DNA from: Lentilactobacillus rapi DSM 19907 = JCM 15042
Lineage (GTDB): Bacteria; Bacillota; Bacilli; Lactobacillales; Lactobacillaceae
Assembly (NCBI RefSeq): GCF_001436255.1
Contig: NZ_AZEI01000076.1
Location: 434,001 to 498,000 of the forward strand
Length of the DNA stretch: 64,000 nucleotides
Reading direction: 5' to 3'
Below the pieces are notes generated by a model. That model was not told the DNA's origin and did no database searches. It worked only from the letters and a program-made list of their open reading frames with translations. Positions 1 to 7,730 of this stretch are shown piece after piece (the stretch's first letter is position 1; each line of letters begins with the position of its first letter). The position numbers and the translations under genes were made by a program.

Positions 1-209
1 GTAATAACATTGTGGCAGCTACCATGTTTATTTCGATGATTCGAATCGATTGGGCAGTGATCATCCCGCTACTGATCGGGCTGTTCACGGGTGGTTACAT
101 TGGTCCAATCATTGTGCGGTTCATCCCCTCCAAAGCAATCAAAACGGCGATTGGAATTTTCGCAATCGGGCTGGCAATCGTCTTGGGCTATCAGGCATAT
201 CTGATGTGA
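1..209 (+). CDS. TauE/SafE-family membrane exporter, C-terminal fragment
   Basis: The reading frame is open from the left edge and stops at TGA 207-209, so the gene begins outside the window. The visible ~68 residues hold two hydrophobic segments and the motif GGYIGPIIVRFIP. A closely similar motif (GGYTGPIIVRH) lies near the C-terminus of the complete TauE/SafE protein at 43192-43971. The family moves sulfite, sulfoacetate or related small anions across the membrane; the substrate here is unknown. A GTG at 12 could be read as a start, but the same frame continues upstream of it, so truncation by the window edge is more likely. Confidence 0.8.
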   Translation, partial: NNIVAATMFISMIRIDWAVIIPLLIGLFTGGYIGPIIVRFIPSKAIKTAIGIFAIGLAIVLGYQAYLM

Positions 210-284
210 GTGATGCTTTCCTCTGAATTTCTCATAACCCAATTATCAAGTGAAAATTGGCATGGCCTAATCATAATTGAACGA

Positions 285-331
285 GTAAAACGCTGCGTTT
301 CACAATCAATCAGTGAAACCCAGCGTTTTAC
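285..331. terminator. Bidirectional terminator hairpin
   Basis: The arms GTAAAACGCTG and CAGCGTTTTAC, extended by GTTTCAC/GTGAAAC, form a long stem around a short loop. It lies between the convergent TauE fragment and the deacylase gene and could stop transcription from both sides. Confidence 0.7.
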
Positions 332-350
332 GTCCAGTCAACTTTTCCGG

Positions 351-842
351 TTAGTCCAAATCTAATATTGTGTAAGTGTAGCCCATCTCTTTGACAAATT
401 TCAGAACGTCTTGAGATTTAACAAAGATCGTTCTCGTGTTGACGTTTGGATGAAATGTCCAGATCTCTTCATCCAGAATGGCTTGATCAAAATAAACATG
501 GATATCTTTTTCATGGTTGTTAATCAAACCAAAGATTGAAACGACGCCAGGCTCCAGCCCCATTTTCTCCATAAGTGCGTCCGATGATGCCATTTTGATT
601 CGCTTCGTATCAGTTAAATCTTGGAACTCATGAAAATCAAGCCGCTTAGCATCATCCATAACCAGAAGATAATAATCCGTTTTCTTCTTGTTAGTCATGA
701 ACATTGTCTTCGTCCGAACGCCGGCTTTGCCTTTTATGTATTCATCAGCTTCTTCAGTGGTATGGGCTGCTGGATGCTCAACAATATCATAAGAAATGCC
801 CATCTTATCAAGGGTTGATTTAACTAATTCAAATTGATCCAT
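351..842 (-). CDS. YbaK/ProX-type aminoacyl-tRNA deacylase
   Basis: This 163-residue protein matches the free-standing prolyl-tRNA editing family (PrdX/ProXp-ala, YbaK domain). These proteins hydrolyse mischarged Ala-tRNA(Pro) or Cys-tRNA(Pro) in the cytoplasm. Visible hallmarks are an N-terminal helix followed by EHPAAHTTEEA, the core KTMFMTNKKKTDYYLLVM, and the glycine-rich stretch EPGVVSIFGLINN. Length is normal for the single-domain family. The ATG at 842 follows a GGAGCGG ribosome site. It is transcribed alone, with no obvious operon partner. Confidence 0.88.
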   Translation of the reverse strand: MDQFELVKSTLDKMGISYDIVEHPAAHTTEEADEYIKGKAGVRTKTMFMTNKKKTDYYLLVMDDAKRLDFHEFQDLTDTKRIKMASSDALMEKMGLEPGVVSIFGLINNHEKDIHVYFDQAILDEEIWTFHPNVNTRTIFVKSQDVLKFVKEMGYTYTILDLD

Positions 843-1005
843 TTTATCCGCTCCTATTCATATCCAGACATTTTTTGTTTTTACTAATCTTATTATTAAG
901 ATTATCACATGCTTAGAGGTAAGTGAAGGCGGTTTCTCAACAATATGAACTAACTCAAAGACAGCAAATTTTATAGACGGGATGTTTATAAAGGTTAAAA
1001 CAAAA

Positions 1006-1110
1006 TAAAAAGCTGCTATCCAAAACGGATAACAGCCCATCCCTACCACGGTTAATTGATTCAAAAATGAATGCCAAAATATCACCAAATTGCATTTGGT
1101 GATATTTGGC
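1006..1110 (-). other. Two hairpins downstream of tmRNA, possible small RNA
   Basis: The bases 1073-1110 form a near-perfect inverted repeat (GCCAAAATATCACCAAAT against ATTTGGTGATATTTGGC, 3-nt loop). Some 35 bases further along the minus strand, 1008-1037 form GCTGTTATCC/GGATAGCAGC followed by TTTTTATTTT, a good intrinsic terminator. No convincing gene lies between them. The rest of the gap 843-1184 shows nothing recognisable. This may be a small RNA fed by read-through of the tmRNA terminator, or the remains of a lost gene. Confidence 0.35.
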
Positions 1111-1126
1111 AATTTAGGAGAAAAAT

Positions 1127-1178
1127 TAAAAGCCAGTCATATCAACGTTTTAAGCATTAATTACGACTGGCTTTTTAC
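1127..1178 (-). terminator. tmRNA terminator
   Basis: AAAAAGCCAGTC and GACTGGCTTTTT bracket about 25 bases just beyond the 3' end of the tmRNA, giving an intrinsic terminator that reads on the minus strand and is nearly symmetric. Confidence 0.75.
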
Positions 1179-1184
1179 TATCAA

Positions 1185-1548
1185 TGGAGTCGGCGGGAGT
1201 TGAACCCGCGTCCGAGCATATCGCCACCTAGATATCTACGTTCATAGATCTATTATTTAAAGTTCACCTACTGAAACGCCATAAATCAAGGCACCCACAG
1301 TAGGCTAACCTGATTAGTCTCTTCAAATCACTTCAGGTGGGAGCAATTTGCGTGAGCCCACTAAATTTAGGACCCAGATCTAACCCATGGGCGAGATTAG
1401 GAGGATCTACGTTAAGCGCTTATTAGGCAGCTAAAGCGTAAGAATTGTTATTATTTTTTGCAGTTATAATAAACTGGGCGGTTTAACGTGACGCTGCACG
1501 AAACGCAATCCAGGCTCAACCTATACCCGTCGAATCCATAACGACCCC
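1185..1548 (-). ncRNA. ssrA: tmRNA (SsrA)
   Basis: Transfer-messenger RNA, which rescues stalled ribosomes and tags their products. Read on the minus strand, the 5' end is GGGGTCGTTATGGATTCGAC and the 3' end carries a T-arm (GGGTTCAACTCCC) and CGACTCCA, which pairs with the 5' GGGGTCG to close the acceptor stem. The terminal CCA is not encoded. The tag frame runs from 1461 to 1423 and reads AKNNNNSYALAA followed by TAA, the form I know from lactobacilli. Length is 364 nt. A minus-strand promoter (TTGGAC, then TATTGT about 18 bases later) lies just upstream. Confidence 0.97.
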
Positions 1549-1593
1549 GATACAATAGATATCTTATCATAGATTGTCCAAATATAGAAGTGA

Positions 1594-1926
1594 TTAGAAT
1601 CCAATAGAATTGTGCCTGTTTGTGCTTTTCACAATACTTTCGATCAAACCAGGGAATTCTTTGTCCAGGTCGTCCTTTCGCAAGCTTAAATAACTGTGCC
1701 GGCCTTCTCGCCTAATAGAAATCAGCCCCGATAGTCTTAAATTCCGATAATGTTGAGAAAGATTACTTTTTTTACCTAAATGTTCGAATTCCGCACATGA
1801 AATTTCGGTTCCATTATTTTCAAGTTCGGTAATGATTGCCAGCCTGGTGGGATCACTTAATGACTTCAAGATTTTTGTGATAGGAATATTTTTCAAATCA
1901 ATATCGGGTAATTGCGATTCTGCCAT
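1594..1926 (-). CDS. ArsR-family transcriptional regulator
   Basis: A 110-residue winged-helix protein with the ArsR pattern: KILKSLSDPTRLAIITEL near residue 20, the recognition helix KKSNLSQHYRNLRLSGLI near 55-70, and the wing RREGRHSYLSL. The classical metal motif ELCVCDL is absent; only one cysteine (ISCAEF) is present, so metal sensing is doubtful. The ATG at 1926 follows GAGGTGAG. It is divergent from the NTF2-like gene at 1996, and the 69-bp gap holds a perfect palindrome that is its likely operator, which suggests autoregulation and control of the neighbour. Confidence 0.9.
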   Translation of the reverse strand: MAESQLPDIDLKNIPITKILKSLSDPTRLAIITELENNGTEISCAEFEHLGKKSNLSQHYRNLRLSGLISIRREGRHSYLSLRKDDLDKEFPGLIESIVKSTNRHNSIGF

Positions 1927-1952
1927 TTTCTCACCTCACAGCCTTTATTTTT

Positions 1953-1980
1953 CAACTGTTTAGTATATACTAAACAGTTG
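1953..1980. promoter_or_regulatory. 28-bp perfect palindrome, ArsR operator
   Basis: CAACTGTTTAGTAT is followed directly by its exact reverse complement, giving a 28-bp palindrome without a spacer. It lies between the divergent ArsR gene and 1996-2358, ending just before the latter's ribosome site. Position and symmetry fit a dimeric winged-helix repressor. Confidence 0.8.
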
Positions 1981-1995
1981 AAAGAAGGAATCAAT

Positions 1996-2358
1996 ATGAA
2001 TCAACCAGAAAAAATAATTAACCAATACTTCAAATTATCTGATCAAGCATCCAGCGATCAAGAAGCGCTCAATTCCATTATCAAACTTTTTGCGAATGAT
2101 TCAACCGTCCGAAGCGCGACCGGAGACACTTGCACTGGTATCATAAATATCAGGCATTTTTTTCAAGCTTTCTTTGAACGCAATGAACAGTTAAAGCATC
2201 TCTGCAGAGTATTTGTCAAAGGCAACAAGTATCAGGCAGAATGGGCAGTTTCAGGCCGGAAGAAAACTGGTAAACTATTTGCCCTTCACGGTTACGACAC
2301 TTACACTTTTAATTCAAAGGGCCAAATCCAAACACTCTGGGTAGAGATTTCTGAGTAG
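1996..2358 (+). CDS. NTF2/SnoaL-like small protein
   Basis: A 120-residue protein with the outline of the SnoaL/NTF2-like cone fold: N-terminal helices (IINQYFKLSDQ), then LFANDSTVRSATGDTCTG, then HFFQAFFERNEQLKHLCRVFVKG and a strand-rich end (YQAEWAVSGRK, TYTFNSKGQIQTLWVEI). Such proteins are often small enzymes or ligand binders; no specific function can be given. The frame extends upstream of 1996, but the ATG at 1996 has an AAGGAA site and starts after the operator, so it is preferred. It is the likely target of the divergent ArsR regulator. Confidence 0.7.
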   Translation: MNQPEKIINQYFKLSDQASSDQEALNSIIKLFANDSTVRSATGDTCTGIINIRHFFQAFFERNEQLKHLCRVFVKGNKYQAEWAVSGRKKTGKLFALHGYDTYTFNSKGQIQTLWVEISE

Positions 2359-2417
2359 TCGAATTAAATGCCTCGGCCACCTCATTTCAGGGTATGATGG
2401 TTTTAAGGAGGGATTGG

Positions 2418-2798
2418 ATGAAAAAAACATTATTGGCACTTGCAACAGTCGCACTCGCATTACCGCTTTTTGGATCAACAACCAAAGCAGCCAGTTGGCA
2501 TCGAGGGACTCCAACTGCATTGAGGGGATATTGGAAGTCTTACAATAGATCACTTCATCACACATTCACTTATAAGATTACTAAAACTTCCGCTTACGCC
2601 ACCGGATTTGATCCAGATTACATTAAGAACACCCGCTATAAATATCTCGGCCACCATTATTACGTAATTAACGGTTATGAGCCGCTATACAGCAAAAAAC
2701 GGACCAACCGCTACTTTAAATGGTTCAATAGTCATCATATGGCGAACTCTGGGGTCAAAGGTAAATACGATCGCTATTGGGGCAATTATTATAAATGA
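2418..2798 (+). CDS. Small secreted protein with WHxGTPTALxGxW motif
   Basis: A 126-residue exported protein. The first ~25 residues are a signal peptide (MKKTLLALATVALALPLFG, cleavage near TKAAS). The mature part starts SWHRGTPTALRGYW, shares the pattern W-H-x-GTPTAL-x-G-x-W with the protein at 48354-48803, and is rich in Tyr, His, Arg and Lys. I know this motif from abundant lactobacillus surface or secreted proteins without assigned function. The frame extends to 2394, but the ATG at 2418 follows AAGGAGGG and begins the signal peptide. It is monocistronic with its own terminator. Confidence 0.75.
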   Translation: MKKTLLALATVALALPLFGSTTKAASWHRGTPTALRGYWKSYNRSLHHTFTYKITKTSAYATGFDPDYIKNTRYKYLGHHYYVINGYEPLYSKKRTNRYFKWFNSHHMANSGVKGKYDRYWGNYYK

Positions 2799-2806
2799 AG
2801 GATGAA

Positions 2807-2830
2807 GGAGCCGAACTTGGGCTCTTTTTT
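2807..2830 (+). terminator. Terminator of the secreted-protein gene
   Basis: GAGCC/GGGCTC with a short loop, followed by TTTTTT. Confidence 0.7.
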
Positions 2831-2850
2831 GTTATCTAACAAAATGCCGG

Positions 2851-3399
2851 TTAATAAAGGTCAACCCTAAATTTTCTAATTATATGATCGATCCTTGTGT
2901 GAGCCAATCCCTTCATTAAAAGCCAACCAAGCATAACCCCTACCGCATTTGTCAATATGTCATTGATGTCAACCCAACGCAACAAATTGATTGCCTGGTC
3001 TAATACAAATTGCATACTTTCAATCCCAATGCCAATCAGCGTCCCGGTTAACATCATATCTTTGAATTTGAAGTTCGGCAATAATAGTGCCAAATACACG
3101 CCCATTGGGATCATCATCAACACGTTCTGGTAAAAATCGGCCGACGTGCTCCAAAATGGAATCAAGTTCACGGGTGCTTTATCAATCATCATCGGGGCAA
3201 CTTGTTGATCGGTTACAAAGGCATTCGAGGTCGGTGCCAACGTGAGGTACCCGACCACCATGACATAACTCACTGCCGAAATGACCGTGATGAGCTGCCA
3301 CAACGACAACTGGGACAAGCGCCGAGATTGCAGTTTTAACCAAATCATCAACGCAGTGACATTCATAAAAAACGGAATCCATCGAACCATCATGAGCAC
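2851..3399 (-). CDS. VanZ-family membrane protein
   Basis: A 182-residue protein with four to five hydrophobic segments and the VanZ signature: GYLTLAPTS after the second segment, VNLIPFWS, NVLMMIPMGVYLALLLP, and GIGIESMQFVLD followed by DINDILTNAVGVMLGWLL. VanZ proteins are associated with teicoplanin or lipoglycopeptide tolerance, but most bacterial homologues are uncharacterised. The gene is alone and converges on the secreted-protein gene. The start at 3399 is the first in frame; methionines at 3393 and 3390 are alternatives. Confidence 0.85.
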   Translation of the reverse strand: MLMMVRWIPFFMNVTALMIWLKLQSRRLSQLSLWQLITVISAVSYVMVVGYLTLAPTSNAFVTDQQVAPMMIDKAPVNLIPFWSTSADFYQNVLMMIPMGVYLALLLPNFKFKDMMLTGTLIGIGIESMQFVLDQAINLLRWVDINDILTNAVGVMLGWLLMKGLAHTRIDHIIRKFRVDLY

Positions 3400-3544
3400 C
3401 TTCCTTTCAGACTGATCATCAAACTAATTTTCTAATTACAAGTAGTTTATTGAAGGTGGGTTAAATGGATCTTAAATAGGTGGATCAGCCGCTTAGCTTA
3501 TAAAAAACGTAAGAACCAGTTGCGACTCAATCGTAAATAAAAAA

Positions 3545-3640
3545 GCCACCAAATAGAATGTGAGCATTCCATTCTAATGACCTCTATCTTTAACTCAGAG
3601 TGGATTCTAATTCGTCGAAATCACTAAGCTATCATTTACC
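3545..3640 (-). other. Intergenic stretch with stem-loop potential
   Basis: Within the gene-poor interval 3400-3691, the minus strand reads a CTCT...AGAG stem, then TAGAATG/CATTCTA with a 9-nt loop, then GGTGGCTTTTTT. The T-run looks terminator-like, but the stem before it is weak. A short direct repeat (ATTAGAAT) occurs twice. Nothing else is evident in the interval. Confidence 0.3.
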
Positions 3641-3691
3641 CGCTTGATCGACACTTATTTGCTATAATGAGCGTGAAAGGTGGCAATTCAA

Positions 3692-3910
3692 ATGGATGAT
3701 GAAAAATTACAGGAACTAATCCGTTCCGCAATTCAGGCAGCAACCGTTCGTCATAATGAGCGGGTCAAAAGCGGTCGGTACAATCCAACGGCCGGTGATT
3801 CAACCGATCAGCTGGCGCAATTAGTTAAGAACGGCGACAAGGCCTCGATGGAATATGCCAATTCACTGGTATATGAAGTGTTGAAAATCCTGTTAAAAGA
3901 CCAAAAATAA
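3692..3910 (+). CDS. Small acidic helical hypothetical protein
   Basis: A 72-residue protein, MDDEKLQELIRSAIQAATVR..., predicted mostly helical, with no cysteines, signal peptide or membrane segment. I do not recognise a family. The frame extends to a GTG at 3680, but the ATG at 3692 is well placed after AAAGGTGG and TATAAT-like bases lie at about 3663. It is followed by its own terminator and then by the Abi gene; the terminator argues against co-transcription. Confidence 0.6.
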   Translation: MDDEKLQELIRSAIQAATVRHNERVKSGRYNPTAGDSTDQLAQLVKNGDKASMEYANSLVYEVLKILLKDQK

Positions 3911-3918
3911 GCATTGGC

Positions 3919-3956
3919 GATGCTCTCGGCGACCGATCGCCAGGAGCATTTTTCTC
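3919..3956 (+). terminator. Terminator between the small gene and the Abi gene
   Basis: GATGCTCTCGGCGA and TCGCCAGGAGCAT form a strong stem followed by TTTTTCT. Confidence 0.75.
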
Positions 3957-3980
3957 GGGTTGAATGAAGGGATGATTGGG

Positions 3981-4889
3981 ATGACGTCAAGTAATCGCAA
4001 ACCGATGCTGGCAACTAGTCAATTAATTAAGACGATGAAGAGCAAAGGGATTGTGTTTAACAAGGTATCAACCACAAAGGCCCGCCAAATTCTGGAACAT
4101 GACAACTATTATTTCGAACTGTCTTTATACGCGGATAATTTCCCAAAGATCAAGGGACAATATCAGAACTTAGACTTCGCTTACCTCGTTGATGTGTCCT
4201 CGCTGGATTTCCATCTTCGTGAATACTTGATGCAACTATGCCTCGACATTGAGCATCGAATCAAAGTAAAGCTCATGGCCTTAATTGCCAACGATCCAAG
4301 GGAAGACGGCTATTCGATCGTTCAGGACTTTGGCCGGCAAAATAAATTTGAGTATGGCAAGACAATGGATCATTTGAAGAAAAGCCAGTATCTACAAGAC
4401 TTATTTCAACCACGTTCCGACCAGGTTTCTATTTGGCTGTTCTTTGAAGGCACGACCTTCGGCACCCTCGTATTATTTGTCGATTTCTATACCAAACGGA
4501 CCTCCTCAAAAGTAACCCGGCAAATTCATAATTATTTACAGTACGCCAAAAACATCCGAAACGCTTGCGCCCACAACAACCCAATCCTGGTCAACTTATT
4601 TTCAGACAAAACATTTTTGCGTAAACCAGCCGCCCCGATTCGAACCGCTGCCCGTACGTTAGGCATTTCGTCACAATACTTGCATGACTGGAAAATTAAC
4701 GACCTCGTTTCGTTATTTTATCTTCATAAGCTTTTGCGCAGCCAACCACTCGATGCCCACCGCCGCCAAACCGGAGACTACCTGATTGAGCGATTCAACA
4801 AGCATCGGGATTGGTACTCAGATAACGTTAATATGAATACTTTTAAGCAGATTTTGACCGTTTTAATTGACTATATTAATAATCACTAG
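3981..4889 (+). CDS. Abi_2-family (AbiF/AbiD-type) HEPN protein
   Basis: A 302-residue protein that fits the Abi-like family PF07751 (abortive infection AbiD/AbiF). Visible landmarks are TTKARQILEHDNYYFELSLY near 31-50, LCLDIEHRIKVKLMALI near 87-102, and SIWLFFEGTTFGTLV near 150-163. It has the HEPN ribonuclease motif R-x4-H as R193-NACA-H198. AbiF-type proteins are HEPN effectors of phage defence and are regarded as relatives of Cas13; some work with a neighbouring non-coding RNA. Two upstream in-frame starts exist (TTG 3960, ATG 3972). ATG 3981 is chosen because GAAGGG lies 9 bases ahead. A set of hairpins follows directly at 4910-4990. Confidence 0.85.
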   Translation: MTSSNRKPMLATSQLIKTMKSKGIVFNKVSTTKARQILEHDNYYFELSLYADNFPKIKGQYQNLDFAYLVDVSSLDFHLREYLMQLCLDIEHRIKVKLMALIANDPREDGYSIVQDFGRQNKFEYGKTMDHLKKSQYLQDLFQPRSDQVSIWLFFEGTTFGTLVLFVDFYTKRTSSKVTRQIHNYLQYAKNIRNACAHNNPILVNLFSDKTFLRKPAAPIRTAARTLGISSQYLHDWKINDLVSLFYLHKLLRSQPLDAHRRQTGDYLIERFNKHRDWYSDNVNMNTFKQILTVLIDYINNH

Positions 4890-4909
4890 TAGGATACGAC
4901 TTAATGAAA

Positions 4910-4990
4910 GAGCGGCTCTCCGCTCGCTAACCGAGGCACTGCCAACCGTTAGTTATCAAGAACCAGCGATTTGTTCGCGGGTTCTTTTTT
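4910..4990 (+). ncRNA. Candidate structured RNA or 3' UTR after the Abi gene
   Basis: Three stem-loops are packed into 77 bases beginning 20 bases after the Abi stop codon: GAGCGG-ctct-CCGCTC (4910-4925); CTAAC...GTTAG (4927-4952) with an inner GGC-act-GCC; and AGAACC...GGGTTCT (4959-4986) with an inner GCGA/TCGC and then TTTTTTT. The last is a good intrinsic terminator on the plus strand. The first two are not needed for termination, so this may be a small RNA paired with the HEPN protein. A plain structured 3' UTR is the alternative. Confidence 0.4.
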
Positions 4991-5030
4991 TATTTTAAGG
5001 GATGGGTATTTCAAGAGAATTACGATCAAT

Positions 5031-5957
5031 TTAGCCAGAATTTTTTGGCCTTACTTGAATGCAACAATAAAGGATTGGATACTGACGCTGGAGAAGCTGC
5101 TCGATCTCTTTACAAAGGCCATAAGACTGGACAACCTTCGTTTCACCGGCAAGTTCAATTTCTGCCGTGACAACTAGGTTATTGCCCGAATATCTCACAT
5201 CAATGAACGTCACACTTCCTGCCCCAGGGATTGCTTGAATAGCCTTAACCATCTGTTTTCTGATTGTCGGACTGAATCCGTTCGAAAGTTTGGCGGCACT
5301 AGTGCTTAAAATTTTTGAGCCATTATAAATGATAAAGCCGCCCAGCAGAATTGCGGCAGCTGAATCCACCCAATCAATGTGCAAAAACGTGGCCCCAGCG
5401 ATCGCTAGCATGGTTCCAAACGAGGTTAACGAATCACTGAAAAAATCTCGGGCTGATGCGGCCAATGATGCACTGGTCAATTTGTGACTGACAAACTCAT
5501 TAATAATCGAAAGTCCCAACATGCACACGGCTGAAACGATTGCCATATAGGCAGCTCGACCGTTTAACTGGCTACCAGTTCGACCATTTGCCAAATTAAT
5601 TAATTTCACCCCACCATTCCAGAGACAGCTCAAGCCAACGATAAACATGGTGAGCCCGGCAAGAAAAACAGCGAGATTTTCGTATTGCCAGTGGCCTTCA
5701 ACGTGATAGTCATCAGATGGCCGTTTTGAAAATGTCAGGCCAACAATTAATGACAATACTGACACAATTCCCGTGAAGTTATTTTCCCCATCGGCCATCA
5801 AAGCCACCGAATGATCAAGAGTGCCAATCTCAAGTTCCGCAAGTGAGATGATTACATAAACCAATAAATTCACGAATAGCATTTTTCTGGCTTGACTGGC
5901 ATTTTCACCAGTCTTGATTGCCAGCTTGGACTGCTTCAGCTTATTTAGTTGTGACAT
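5031..5957 (-). CDS. Cation diffusion facilitator (CDF) transporter
   Basis: A 308-residue protein with about six membrane segments and a cytoplasmic C-terminal domain of about 80 residues, the CDF layout for metal/proton antiport. The fifth segment carries D171-FFS-D175, a normal DxxxD metal site. The second carries ADGENNFTG, where the usual (N/D/H)xxxD reads N59-x3-G63, so the second acidic ligand is missing. The metal therefore cannot be guessed and activity may be altered. The ATG at 5957 follows a GGGGGATCAGAGA stretch. The YhgE/Pip gene lies 15 bases upstream on the same strand, so they are probably co-transcribed. Confidence 0.88.
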   Translation of the reverse strand: MSQLNKLKQSKLAIKTGENASQARKMLFVNLLVYVIISLAELEIGTLDHSVALMADGENNFTGIVSVLSLIVGLTFSKRPSDDYHVEGHWQYENLAVFLAGLTMFIVGLSCLWNGGVKLINLANGRTGSQLNGRAAYMAIVSAVCMLGLSIINEFVSHKLTSASLAASARDFFSDSLTSFGTMLAIAGATFLHIDWVDSAAAILLGGFIIYNGSKILSTSAAKLSNGFSPTIRKQMVKAIQAIPGAGSVTFIDVRYSGNNLVVTAEIELAGETKVVQSYGLCKEIEQLLQRQYPILYCCIQVRPKNSG

Positions 5958-5972
5958 TCTCTGATCCCCCTT

Positions 5973-7478
5973 CTATGCAGTCCGTGGATCCTCTTCAATT
6001 TCGATCATACTTTGATGTAAGCCCAACTTAAACCGGGCAATTATCGCGAGATTAAACAACAGAATCAGGCCGATCATGACAATAAAATCCATCGAGATTC
6101 CTTGATGTGTGGATATGAGGCTTCTCAACGCATTGATGAGGTAAGTCATCGGCAGCCATTCATTTAAGGATTTAGCGAACGAATTCGTCAGGTAGGTTGG
6201 GTACAATCCGCCTGAAGCGGCCAACTGGAGAACCAATACGATCGAAACCAGCCACGTGCCAAACCCGCCTAACAATAATCGCAGACAAAAAATGAGCGAA
6301 AGAAAGAGTAGTGACCCTAACAAGAGTGCAATAAAGAAAGTGACCGGCTGTTCAACTTTTAAACGGTTAGCCTGGGTGAGTGAATAAAACAATAAGACTG
6401 TTTGCAATAACCCAACGGCCCCAATCACCGAAGCCTTGCTGCCCCACCACGTCATCGCATACCTGGGCTTTTTGTGAGGCAGGAAGCCATCATACATTGT
6501 CCCTAATGCGATTGCTCCTACGTATAACCCGATTGCAATCGCAAACGGCGCCATCCCCGTTCCATTATTTGGAACTTTAGAAATATCCTTAACAACCTCA
6601 TGAACTGGACTGGCAACTGCATCAGCATTCGCTGGCTTGGTATGAATGAGTTGCAGTTTCTTGGCTCCTTGGTTCAATTTCCCTGCCAACTTCTGACTGC
6701 CACTCGCAAGTTTACCGGTCCCTGTTTCCAAAGTTCGAGTTCCAGTCATCAAACGCTGAGCTCCAACTGCTAAATGGGCGGATCCTTGACTTAATTTCTG
6801 ATTGGTCTTTATTACTTTTTCGTTAGCGCGAGCAATTTGACCGATGCCTGCATGCAATGCCCCAGCCCCAACGACGAGTTTGTTTTCACCAGCAGAAAGC
6901 TGTTGAGTTCCTTGAGCTATCGTTATGCTGGCTTTGGCTGCCTGACTCATCCCGTGGTTAGCGCCAGCTAAGGCATTTAAGATAACTGTTGAATAAAGCT
7001 TGGTTACTTGGGCAGAAACGTTGGCCTTGATCGCAGTAGCCGCCCCAGTCGTCATTTTTGATGCAATAAAGTTTTGACCGGAATTAAAGGTAAAATGGAG
7101 TGCCATCTTTTGAGGAGTTGCCCCAATAATCGTGGTTGCTTCCCTTGAGAAGTTCTTTGGAATGGTCAAGACCATATAATACTTGCCATGCCGGAGTTGG
7201 GCCGCCGCATCCTTGGCAGAAGCCTGATGAAAATCCAAGGTTGGCGATTTTACCAACCGCTGGGTGAGCTGCTCGCCAATCTTAATAGTGCGATGATTGT
7301 CTGTTACTGACCGGTCATGATTAACCACTGCGACCGGCAGTCGATCCATTTTGCCATAAGTATTCCACATGGATGATAAATATATAAAACAATAAATCGC
7401 CGGAATTAAGGCGATCGCCACTAGAACGACCAAAATCATTTTGTGTTCCTTCAAGTATTTCCATTCACTCACTAACAT
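5973..7478 (-). CDS. YhgE/Pip-domain ABC-2-type membrane protein
   Basis: A 501-residue protein with one N-terminal membrane segment (MILVVLVAIALIPAIYCFIY). A large extracellular domain of about 300 residues follows, containing repeated LxxGxxxLxxG helices around 215-300 (ENKLVVGAGALHAG, SAHLAVGAQRLMTG, TGKLASGSQKLAG). Five C-terminal segments complete it. This is the YhgE/Pip layout, related to phage infection protein Pip of lactococci and to ESX secretion partner EsaA. The frame extends to 7562, but the ATG at 7478 after GAAAGGTGG is a far better start. It is divergent from the TetR gene at 7731 and probably repressed by it. Confidence 0.88.
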   Translation of the reverse strand: MLVSEWKYLKEHKMILVVLVAIALIPAIYCFIYLSSMWNTYGKMDRLPVAVVNHDRSVTDNHRTIKIGEQLTQRLVKSPTLDFHQASAKDAAAQLRHGKYYMVLTIPKNFSREATTIIGATPQKMALHFTFNSGQNFIASKMTTGAATAIKANVSAQVTKLYSTVILNALAGANHGMSQAAKASITIAQGTQQLSAGENKLVVGAGALHAGIGQIARANEKVIKTNQKLSQGSAHLAVGAQRLMTGTRTLETGTGKLASGSQKLAGKLNQGAKKLQLIHTKPANADAVASPVHEVVKDISKVPNNGTGMAPFAIAIGLYVGAIALGTMYDGFLPHKKPRYAMTWWGSKASVIGAVGLLQTVLLFYSLTQANRLKVEQPVTFFIALLLGSLLFLSLIFCLRLLLGGFGTWLVSIVLVLQLAASGGLYPTYLTNSFAKSLNEWLPMTYLINALRSLISTHQGISMDFIVMIGLILLFNLAIIARFKLGLHQSMIEIEEDPRTA

Positions 7479-7498
7479 TAAATGACCACCTTTCAAAT

Positions 7499-7712
7499 TA
7501 ACACTGTGTTCATTTGAAAGAATAGCCGGAATCCCATGTGATAACAATATGCAATTTGACACAATCTGTTCACTTAAAATCTTAAATAATCACGACTTTA
7601 AGTTGAAATTGAAAGACTATCAGGAACGGATCCGATAAACAAATTCATTAGAACTGTTCATTGCATCACGAAATCATTTGGTGTTTAATGAGGACAAAGT
7701 GAACATTGTGTC
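7499..7712. promoter_or_regulatory. Repeated GTTCA-type operators between divergent genes
   Basis: GACACAATCTGTTCACTT (7557-7574) and the inverted copy AAAGTGAACATTGTGTC (7696-7712) share the pattern GACACAAT-n-GTTCACTT. Related half sites occur at about 7501 (ACACTGTGTTCATTTGAAAG) and 7650 (GAACTGTTCATTG). They flank the start regions of both the YhgE/Pip gene and the TetR gene, as expected for an autoregulated divergent promoter pair. Confidence 0.55.
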
Positions 7713-7730
7713 TATTGGAGGTCAATTAAA

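Noticed and set aside
858-1112. An 84-residue open frame between the deacylase and tmRNA
   Set aside because: TTG start without a ribosome site, and it runs through two hairpins including a terminator.
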